A DNA stretch of 11,517 nucleotides from Gammaproteobacteria bacterium (lineage in GTDB: Bacteria > Pseudomonadota > Gammaproteobacteria > Arenicellales > Arenicellaceae). The position numbers and the translations under genes are program-made. Below are positions 6,261-11,517 of this stretch, piece after piece (position 1 is the stretch's first letter; every line of letters starts with the position of its first letter). The DNA lies in NCBI GenBank assembly GCA_030426005.1, contig JAUHZM010000076.1:1-11517 (forward strand). Direction: 5' to 3'. The notes below the pieces were generated by a model that did not search any database, was not told the DNA's origin, and worked only from the letters and a program-made list of their open reading frames with translations.

Positions 6261-6266
6261 AGGAGG
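6261..6266 (+). promoter_or_regulatory. Strong Shine-Dalgarno of the GH16 gene
   Basis: AGGAGG, a full consensus site, 7 nt before the ATG at 6274. It fixes the start and argues against the out-of-frame ATG at 6267, which lies directly behind it. Confidence 0.85.
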
Positions 6267-6273
6267 ATGTACC

Positions 6274-9003
6274 ATGAAAGCGAAAAGTACGGGTTTTCGC
6301 CCGATAACGCTCTGCTTGCTGACATGGCTGCTGATACTCGGATCAGTGCCTGCGAATGCGGCTCTCACACTTGTGTGGTCAGACGAATTCAATAACTTTA
6401 ATAACGCCAACTGGACTCACCAGACCGGTGACGGATGCGCCTACGGCATCTGTGGCTGGGGTAACAATGAGTTACAACAGTATCGAGCCAGCAACAGCAG
6501 TATCGTCAGTGAAGCAGGTGCGGATGGCACCGCACTGCGGATTCAAATGACGCGGGAAGGTAATCAACTTTTTTCCAGCCGCCTTGTCACCCAAGGTAAA
6601 CGCAGTTTTCGTCGCGGTCGCATCGAAGCGCGTATTAAACGCCCTTACGGACCTGGCTTATGGCCCGCGTTCTGGATGCTTGGCACCCAAGGCGGTACTT
6701 GGCCAGCAATTGGTGAAATAGACATCATGGAGCAACGCAATAGCGAAGGCAGCAACCATGGCACGATTCACTGGCAAGACCACAATGGCCTGTATGCGAA
6801 CTATTCTGGCTCGACACCATTAGATGGTCGTCAATGGCATGTCTACACCCTAGACTGGGACCATGAATTCCTACGCTGGTCGGTCGATGGGGTCGAATAT
6901 CACGCTGCCGACATTCGAAATGCTGTGAACGGCACCAATGAATTCCAGGATTGGGAGCACTATATTCTGCTCAATTTTGCGGCCGGCAGCAGTGCCACGG
7001 GGTTTACTCTAGGGCAATCCGCCGAAGGCACCGCCATGCCACAGAACATGTACGTCGATTGGGTTCGTGTTTACCAGGATTCAAACGTGCCCGGCACAAG
7101 CTGCACCGGCTGTGACACCATCACCAACCCCGGTGGCCCCGCCGGTTACACATTCTGCGCCAACGAAAATGGCACCTGCTCATTCAGTGGCAGCGCGTCG
7201 GTAGCGTATGGCGCAAACGGCGCATTTGTGTACCGCAGCGCGAGCAACGGCATTGCCTGTAACAACGCCACCTTCGGGGATCCTGTCCCCGGCGTGGCCA
7301 AAGCCTGCTATTTTCAACCTGGTGGCAATCTTGTCACTCTGTACCAGGATTGTAACTACGCAGGCTATTCGGCTGGGTTCGGCGAAGGCGACTTTGACTT
7401 AAATGCATTACAAGCGGTAGGCGTCGCGAATGATGACTTATCCTCACTACGCGTGGCACCAGGATATCAAGTCACATTGTTCGAGCATGCGGGGTTTGGT
7501 GGCGCTTCCATCACTTTAAGTAGCGATGACGCGTGTCTAACCGACAACTCAGCTGGCGGCTTAAATTTTAATGACGAAGTCTCATCCATGCGGGTCACGG
7601 CGGATTCCTCGCCGCCAATCCCCGAAGTCTGTGCGGCCTATGAGGCTGAGGACTATGTCGCCTTCTTCGATACTACGGCTGGCAATGAAGGTGGGCAGTA
7701 CCGGACCGACGATGTGGATATCGAAGCGACCGCGGACAGTGGCGGCGGGCACAATGTTGGCTGGATCGATACCACCGAATGGCTGGCATTTAACAACCTC
7801 ACGATACCAAGTAGCGGGACTTACACCATTAAGCTGCGTGTGGCCAGTGACCAGTCCGGTGGACAGGCCTCCATCGATTTGAATGGCGGCAATATCGTGT
7901 TGGGAACCATCGATATTCCATACACCGGTGGCTGGCAAAATTGGACCACGGTCAGCACCACCGTCAACATCAACGCGGGCACATACAGTCTCGGCGTATT
8001 TGCAGCAGTCGGGGGCTGGAATCTCAATTGGATTGAGATTGAAGGCACTGGGTGCGGTGGTGGCGTGTCACCTGGTGGCCCCGGTGTAGCTGGTGCTACC
8101 AACAAACGTTTAAAAATCATCAGCGCCTGTCCAACACAACCCATGTGGATTCAATGGCTCACCGCGCCTGGCATTCAATTCAATGCGCCCAATCGCCATC
8201 GTCTCAATACGGCTGGCGACTACATTGAATATGATATCCCAGACGTCGGTCTGGCCGCGATGCGCTTCTGGCCTGGGTTTGGTTGCGACGCCAACGGTCA
8301 TAATTGCACGATCGGCGCCAGCGGCGGTCCTGCAGAACTTGATTTTACCTGTCCACCGGAAGGCTGCGCGCCACCCATTGATTCCAAGTTTGAGATTACC
8401 TTTGCGTGCATTGACGGTGTGTCAGAAGGCGATTGCTTTCAGAACCCTTCGGCGCCTGGACAACCTCTCGGCCGCAACGATTGGTGGAACTCCAGTGTGG
8501 TGGATGGGTTTACCGCACCAATGAAGGTGCAAGTCAAAGGTAATTGCCCGGTTGGTCCACAACCCGATGGACCAGGAGGCCCTCCAGGCGGGCTGATTGA
8601 TTGCTCACAATTAACCTGGTCGTCTTGTCCGACTAATGAAAACCTGAGTAGTAATGGGCAGTATCCCGGGCTATCCAATGTCGACCTCCGGGTATTCAAT
8701 CCGGCAACCGGCGCTCAAGCCGGTTGTTATTCGCCCTCTGGCAAGCTGGGGTTTTCACATTGGGCCGGTGGTTTTCAGACCTACCCGACTACCGATCCGC
8801 ATCTGTTAATGTACGCTTGCCCAACTCCGCCAATCAGTCCGGAGCAGTGTAGCAATGGGCCGGCCCACTTCACGCAATATCGCACTAGCGTGCACGCTAA
8901 GTGCGATACGTACACTTACCCATATGATGACGGTGTTGGCTTATCGAGCTGCCCCGGTGCAACCAACCTGAGCTATGAAATTACCTTTTACTGCCCAGGT
9001 TAA
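6274..9003 (+). CDS. Secreted GH16 beta-glucanase with crystallin, CBM6 and thaumatin-like domains
   Basis: This 909-residue secreted enzyme probably hydrolyses beta-1,3- or mixed-link glucan. The signal peptide is cleaved after ANA (residue 29). The GH16 domain (about 31-268) has the laminarinase active-site motif GEIDIMEQ with nucleophile Glu148 and acid/base Glu153. A Cys-rich module (about 288-347) follows, with FCANENGTCSFSG and FGDPVPGVAKACY. Next is a beta/gamma-crystallin domain (about 352-441) with two calcium motifs, NDDLSS (386-391) and NDEVSS (433-438). A CBM6 domain (about 454-591) begins YEAEDY and ends NLNWIEIE. A Gly/Pro linker leads to a thaumatin-like domain (about 609-909) with RFWPGFGC, SSVVDGFTAPM, YTYPYDD, YEITFYC and 16 Cys. 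CBM6 and thaumatin-like domains are known glucan binders, so they likely anchor the enzyme. It is transcribed alone, with a strong Shine-Dalgarno and an upstream palindrome. Confidence 0.93.
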   Translation: MKAKSTGFRPITLCLLTWLLILGSVPANAALTLVWSDEFNNFNNANWTHQTGDGCAYGICGWGNNELQQYRASNSSIVSEAGADGTALRIQMTREGNQLFSSRLVTQGKRSFRRGRIEARIKRPYGPGLWPAFWMLGTQGGTWPAIGEIDIMEQRNSEGSNHGTIHWQDHNGLYANYSGSTPLDGRQWHVYTLDWDHEFLRWSVDGVEYHAADIRNAVNGTNEFQDWEHYILLNFAAGSSATGFTLGQSAEGTAMPQNMYVDWVRVYQDSNVPGTSCTGCDTITNPGGPAGYTFCANENGTCSFSGSASVAYGANGAFVYRSASNGIACNNATFGDPVPGVAKACYFQPGGNLVTLYQDCNYAGYSAGFGEGDFDLNALQAVGVANDDLSSLRVAPGYQVTLFEHAGFGGASITLSSDDACLTDNSAGGLNFNDEVSSMRVTADSSPPIPEVCAAYEAEDYVAFFDTTAGNEGGQYRTDDVDIEATADSGGGHNVGWIDTTEWLAFNNLTIPSSGTYTIKLRVASDQSGGQASIDLNGGNIVLGTIDIPYTGGWQNWTTVSTTVNINAGTYSLGVFAAVGGWNLNWIEIEGTGCGGGVSPGGPGVAGATNKRLKIISACPTQPMWIQWLTAPGIQFNAPNRHRLNTAGDYIEYDIPDVGLAAMRFWPGFGCDANGHNCTIGASGGPAELDFTCPPEGCAPPIDSKFEITFACIDGVSEGDCFQNPSAPGQPLGRNDWWNSSVVDGFTAPMKVQVKGNCPVGPQPDGPGGPPGGLIDCSQLTWSSCPTNENLSSNGQYPGLSNVDLRVFNPATGAQAGCYSPSGKLGFSHWAGGFQTYPTTDPHLLMYACPTPPISPEQCSNGPAHFTQYRTSVHAKCDTYTYPYDDGVGLSSCPGATNLSYEITFYCPG

Positions 9004-9013
9004 TTATTAATCC

Positions 9014-9054
9014 CAATAGCCGCGACCAACCCATTCGGCGCGTCGCGGTTATTG
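9014..9054 (+). terminator. Hairpin after the GH16 gene, probable transcript end
   Basis: CAATAGCCGCGAC (9014-9026) pairs with GTCGCGGTTATTG (9042-9054): 13 bp with one G-U pair and a 15-nt loop, 10 nt after the GH16 stop. There is no T tract on either strand, so it may act as a 3'-end stabiliser or a Rho-assisted stop rather than a true intrinsic terminator. Confidence 0.5.
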
Positions 9055-9301
9055 TCTAGCACGATAAGCCGAATTTCCCTCCCTGTGCTGTATGCGATTT
9101 CAGCACGCATCCAAGACACGGCAAGAAACTTGATCCGTTTCTCCAGCACTCTATACGTGTAGCAAACTCCTTTAGATACGGTTTTTCTCTCAGTCACTTT
9201 GCCTATTGAAAAGTTACTTCATAGAGAGAAGTTTAGGCCGAATACTTTCTTGATTCAGGCCAACTTGAACCAAACCAACACAACTTGACACTTAACTAGT
9301 A

Positions 9302-9323
9302 TCTTCAAGGCCAGACTTGAAGA
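9302..9323. repeat. Short inverted repeat in the leader of the DUF1214-like gene
   Basis: TCTTCAAG (9302-9309) and CTTGAAGA (9316-9323) form a perfect 8-bp inverted repeat with the 6-nt loop GCCAGA, about 90 nt before the start at 9416. The right arm overlaps one copy of the AGGCCA-ACTTGAA direct repeat. It could be an operator or a leader hairpin. Confidence 0.4.
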
Positions 9324-9353
9324 GGCCATGCCGATTCACGGACCCGTTGAACG

Positions 9354-9366
9354 ACTGATCATCAGT
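9354..9366. promoter_or_regulatory. Short palindrome upstream of the DUF1214-like gene
   Basis: ACTGAT-C-ATCAGT is a perfect 6-1-6 inverted repeat, ending 49 nt before the ATG at 9416. It may be an operator; no regulator gene is adjacent. Confidence 0.35.
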
Positions 9367-9415
9367 AAAGACATGGTCATATTCCCTTAAAACTACACGC
9401 TGATGGAGACATACC

Positions 9416-10639
9416 ATGACTTACAATCACAAACCTCAACAACCTCTGATGGGCGCGATGCAATTGGCGCACGCCATTGAAGAAGCACGCGACATACTAT
9501 TCTCTGCGCCTTGGCTACTCGAAAGCGCTAACCCTATGCAGGAAAAAGCGGCGGCTGAGCGCCAGCTCAAAAACCAACTTGCCGCTGCTTTGGACCAAGG
9601 ATTTATCGTACACGATCCGCTGCACCCTGAATTTCGATGCTTCGATCAACACAGTCAGTTTGGACTGTTTAACCCTGACAACCGGTATCACATTGCCACG
9701 ATCTCAAGCTCGGGTACGTATGTCATACGTGGCAAACGGGGCAACAATGCCTACATGGAAGTGCAAGTTGGTGCGGGCGACGCTGGCTTCAATGAGAATC
9801 TAACCAGTCCCAAAACAGTGAGCCAGCTGTCGAGCAATGAGCTGATCGTCGACGATGAAGGCTATTTCGAAATAACGATTAGTGACACCCAAACCGGTGA
9901 AAACTGGCTTAGCATCACCAACGGTGATCTTCAGGCCACAAGCATTTTGATACGCGAAAGTTTCATGGACTGGGAGAGCGAGAAAAGCGGAACCTGGTAC
10001 ATTGAACGGGTCGATACCCGAGGCGAACCCAGCCCACCGCCGAATCCAAAACTGGTTCATGAACAGTATAAACGTGCGTCTGACTACCTCTTGGGATCAA
10101 CAAAGGGTTGGGTTAAATTTGTCGATGGACTTCGAACTAAAATCAAGGCGAACACCCTAACCCCACCGAAAGAAACTAAAGAAGGGCTCCCCGGCCAATG
10201 GAATTCAGCGGGTTACTTCCCGATTCATTCTGATAAGGCCGTTATCCTTACCATACCGAGATCGCCAGCTAAGTATCAATCGATTCAAATCGGTGACCTG
10301 TGGTTCAATGCACTTGATTATTGTCACCGCCAAACCAGCCTGAATATGTCGCAAGCCACGGCTAGCCACGACGACTATGCCAAATTCGTAATCAGCACTC
10401 GCGACCCCGGCGTGGCGAATTGGCTGGACCCGGCGGGCGCATCTACGGCTTTTGCATTTGTGCGATGGCAAGGCCTTCCAGAGGGCTACACGTTTTCGAG
10501 CAATCCAACCGTGGAACTGGTTGAATTTGAAGACCTCGCTAACAAACTTGCCGAGGAACCGTGCATAAGCTCAGAACAACGGAAAGCGCAACTTGCCGCC
10601 AGACAACGCGCATCGTTGACCAGCGCTCGCGGATATTAA
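9416..10639 (+). CDS. Cytoplasmic DUF1214-like protein
   Basis: This 407-residue protein has no signal peptide or membrane segment. The centre (about 80-200) carries FNPDNRYHIATISSSGTYVI, then GKRGNNAYMEVQV and DDEGYFEITISD, with ENWLSI and MDWESEK further on. The C-terminal part has DPGVANWLDPAG followed by AFVRWQGLPEG. The NPDN block, the YxIxGxRG strand, the GxFEIxxS strand and the late NWLDxxG...RWQ block match what I recall of DUF1214-type proteins, whose role is unknown. GGAG at 9405-9408, 7 nt before the ATG, fixes the start. It is transcribed alone, with a 412-base leader region before it and a perfect hairpin after it. Nothing in the neighbours points to a pathway. Confidence 0.75.
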   Translation: MTYNHKPQQPLMGAMQLAHAIEEARDILFSAPWLLESANPMQEKAAAERQLKNQLAAALDQGFIVHDPLHPEFRCFDQHSQFGLFNPDNRYHIATISSSGTYVIRGKRGNNAYMEVQVGAGDAGFNENLTSPKTVSQLSSNELIVDDEGYFEITISDTQTGENWLSITNGDLQATSILIRESFMDWESEKSGTWYIERVDTRGEPSPPPNPKLVHEQYKRASDYLLGSTKGWVKFVDGLRTKIKANTLTPPKETKEGLPGQWNSAGYFPIHSDKAVILTIPRSPAKYQSIQIGDLWFNALDYCHRQTSLNMSQATASHDDYAKFVISTRDPGVANWLDPAGASTAFAFVRWQGLPEGYTFSSNPTVELVEFEDLANKLAEEPCISSEQRKAQLAARQRASLTSARGY

Positions 10640-10658
10640 TGAGCCTTACCGGGCTTTA

Positions 10659-10690
10659 ATCGACCATCCGTACTCTTGCGGATGGTCGAT
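10659..10690. terminator. Perfect hairpin between convergent genes
   Basis: ATCGACCATCCG (10659-10670) and CGGATGGTCGAT (10679-10690) form a perfect 12-bp stem with an 8-nt loop, 19 nt after the DUF1214-like stop and 53 nt from the stop of the membrane-protein gene. It is placed to end transcripts from both sides, but neither strand shows a T tract after the stem. Confidence 0.55.
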
Positions 10691-10743
10691 ATCAACTCTT
10701 GGTCGTGATGTCGCAACCGCACTACTCGCAGAAAGCGCCTCAT

Positions 10744-11241
10744 TCAGATTGGAAGAATAGCCGTTTTGCTTGTCGCCAAATAGAGAATTAATAGCACTGC
10801 AATCGGCAACACTAACAATGCGATTTTGGTAAACGCGCCGTGGTAGATTTCCAACCCTCGTCGTTCCCAGCTTGTTAGTACTATTCCAGCATACGCTTTC
10901 TGCGATGCGGTACTTGCTAGCCAATTCCCTAGAATAATGTCGACCACTTCCAGCGGCACGATAATCAGTAAAACAATGGCTAGTTTCTGGGTCAGCCAAG
11001 GAGACCCAAAGAAGTGGTAAGTATGCGCTAGATAAAATCCAGACGTCAGCAGACCGACAAACGCGACATGTTCAATGATGACGGTGATATAAAACATGCG
11101 ACTCACTTTCGCAGCGACCGCGCCGCCCGAAAAATTCTTGTCATCCAGAGCCCGCAAGACTAACCACGCGCCCAGAGCCGGTCCAAGCCAGAGTATCAAC
11201 GAGCCTATGTGAATCAGTTTGAGCAATCCATAGTCACTCAT
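10744..11241 (-). CDS. DUF2269-like integral membrane protein
   Basis: This 165-residue inner-membrane protein has four hydrophobic segments (about 5-31, 49-72, 84-107 and 131-156). Its start, LLKLIHIGSLILWLG, fits the small four-helix DUF2269/CopD-like group, in which a His in the first helix (here His11) is typical. Other His are at 58, 73, 76 and 124, so haem binding is conceivable but not shown. I start it at 11241 rather than at the longer frame from 11400: this ATG forms an ATGA overlap with the upstream gene's stop, and the extra N-terminal residues of the longer form read as the upstream gene in another frame. The function is unknown. It is co-transcribed with the partial membrane protein upstream. 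Confidence 0.75.
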   Translation of the reverse strand: MSDYGLLKLIHIGSLILWLGPALGAWLVLRALDDKNFSGGAVAAKVSRMFYITVIIEHVAFVGLLTSGFYLAHTYHFFGSPWLTQKLAIVLLIIVPLEVVDIILGNWLASTASQKAYAGIVLTSWERRGLEIYHGAFTKIALLVLPIAVLLILYLATSKTAILPI

Positions 11242-11517
11242 TGTTTGATAACTCGATGCGCCACAACCAGCATCCAGCTGGTGCTCAACCCCATGGACAA
11301 AGCCGTCAACACTTCCGCGGCGCTCATCCACTGCAACGCGATGGCACCCGATAAGCCCAATCCACAAACCCAAGCAAAAACGCCCCACACAGCAACCCAA
11401 GATTGCAGAACTCCTTGTCGAATCGCGACCACGGTAAGTATCAATCCACCCAAATTGTACAGACCATTACCGAGAAACCCGGTGAGCAGCATCGCCACCA
11501 CTTCCAGTAACTGGAAC
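11238..11517 (-). CDS. Integral membrane protein, 5' end beyond the window
   Basis: The frame stays open from the right edge to a TGA at 11238-11240, giving 93 visible residues. There are in-frame GTG codons near 11501, but the frame continues upstream (FQLLEVVAMLL), so the true start is probably outside the window. About three hydrophobic helices are visible, with GNGLYNLGGLILTVVAIRQG and WVAVWGVFAWVCGLGLSGA. I do not recognise a family. The stop overlaps the DUF2269-like start as ATGA, which implies coupled translation and perhaps a two-component membrane unit. Confidence 0.65.
   Translation of the reverse strand, partial: FQLLEVVAMLLTGFLGNGLYNLGGLILTVVAIRQGVLQSWVAVWGVFAWVCGLGLSGAIALQWMSAAEVLTALSMGLSTSWMLVVAHRVIKQ

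Larger units (their letters stand above)
9004..9415. other. 412-base intergenic region between the GH16 and DUF1214-like genes
   Basis: No convincing gene is seen. The segment holds a long hairpin just after the GH16 stop (9014-9054), an 8-bp-stem hairpin (9302-9323), and an imperfect direct repeat: AGGCCAACTTGAA (9257-9269) and AGGCCAGACTTGAA (9308-9321). A perfect -35-like TTGACA (9285-9290) has no acceptable -10 at normal spacing. A short palindrome lies at 9354-9366. The region is long for this compact window and may carry the regulatory leader of the downstream gene. Confidence 0.5.

Noticed and set aside
7571..8144. Long open frames on both strands inside the CBM6 and crystallin part of the GH16 gene (7571-7882, 7582-7938, 7821-8144)
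   Set aside because: Their translations have no domain, and they lie wholly within a gene with strong motifs; they are composition-driven shadows.
9000..9197. 65-codon minus-strand frame in the gap after the GH16 gene, with a GTG start
   Set aside because: It has only a weak AGG before the GTG, shows no recognisable domain, overlaps the GH16 stop and contains the 9014-9054 hairpin. It more likely arises by chance; a homologue in another genome would revive it.
9285..9290. Perfect -35-like TTGACA upstream of the DUF1214-like gene
   Set aside because: No -10-like hexamer lies 15-19 nt downstream, so I do not call a promoter from the -35 alone.
11242..11400. Longer N-terminus of the DUF2269-like protein starting at 11400
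   Set aside because: The added residues come from reading the upstream membrane-protein gene in another frame. The ATG at 11241 overlaps that gene's stop and begins with a typical first helix.
1..11517. Signs of a mobile element, prophage, CRISPR array, tRNA or rRNA
   Set aside because: No transposase or integrase motif, no terminal inverted repeats, no regularly spaced direct repeats and no cloverleaf were seen on reading both strands. The inverted repeats found are short and lie in regulatory or terminator positions.

Overview
The window reads as chromosomal DNA of a free-living, probably marine, gammaproteobacterium. This is inferred from mid-range base composition, clear Shine-Dalgarno sites, several Sec-exported proteins, an ArsR/ArsH/ArsN1 cassette and a secreted beta-glucanase. 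No RNA gene, insertion sequence, integrase or CRISPR array is visible. Gene density is high and genes sit in short operons of alternating direction.

Layout. (1) 1-401, minus: 5' part of a lipoprotein gene that leaves the window at the left edge. (2) 668-3117, minus: a tight four-gene operon read from right to left: LysE/RhtB-type exporter, exported DUF6265-type protein, periplasmic cupin, periplasmic alpha/beta hydrolase. It closes with a Rho-independent terminator at 566-587. (3) 3217-4901, plus: the divergent operon arsR-arsH-arsN1, with an AT-rich palindromic operator over the arsR promoter. (4) 4895-6076, minus: an exported TPR-like protein whose 3' end overlaps arsN1 tail to tail. (5) 6274-9003, plus: a 909-residue secreted multidomain enzyme. 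It has a GH16 beta-glucanase domain, a short Cys-rich module, a beta/gamma-crystallin domain, a CBM6 domain and a C-terminal thaumatin-like domain. A perfect 16-bp palindrome lies upstream. (6) 9004-9415: a 412-base gap with hairpins and a short palindrome. (7) 9416-10639, plus: a cytoplasmic DUF1214-like protein. (8) 10744-11517, minus: two overlapping genes for small integral membrane proteins, the upstream one cut by the right edge.

How the genes work together. The arsR-arsH-arsN1 operon holds only functions known to act on organic arsenic: ArsH oxidises trivalent methylated or aromatic arsenicals, and ArsN1 N-acetylates the antibiotic arsinothricin. No inorganic-arsenic pump or arsenate reductase is present here. 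The divergent LysE-type exporter operon may or may not share regulation with it. The GH16 protein probably attacks beta-1,3-glucan such as laminarin or fungal wall glucan, with CBM6 and thaumatin-like modules as likely glucan binders.

The items most worth attention are the GH16/crystallin/CBM6/thaumatin architecture, the organoarsenical-only ars operon with its unusual ArsR cysteine layout, and the palindromes in front of arsR and the GH16 gene. All family assignments come from recognising motifs by eye; no database search was run.
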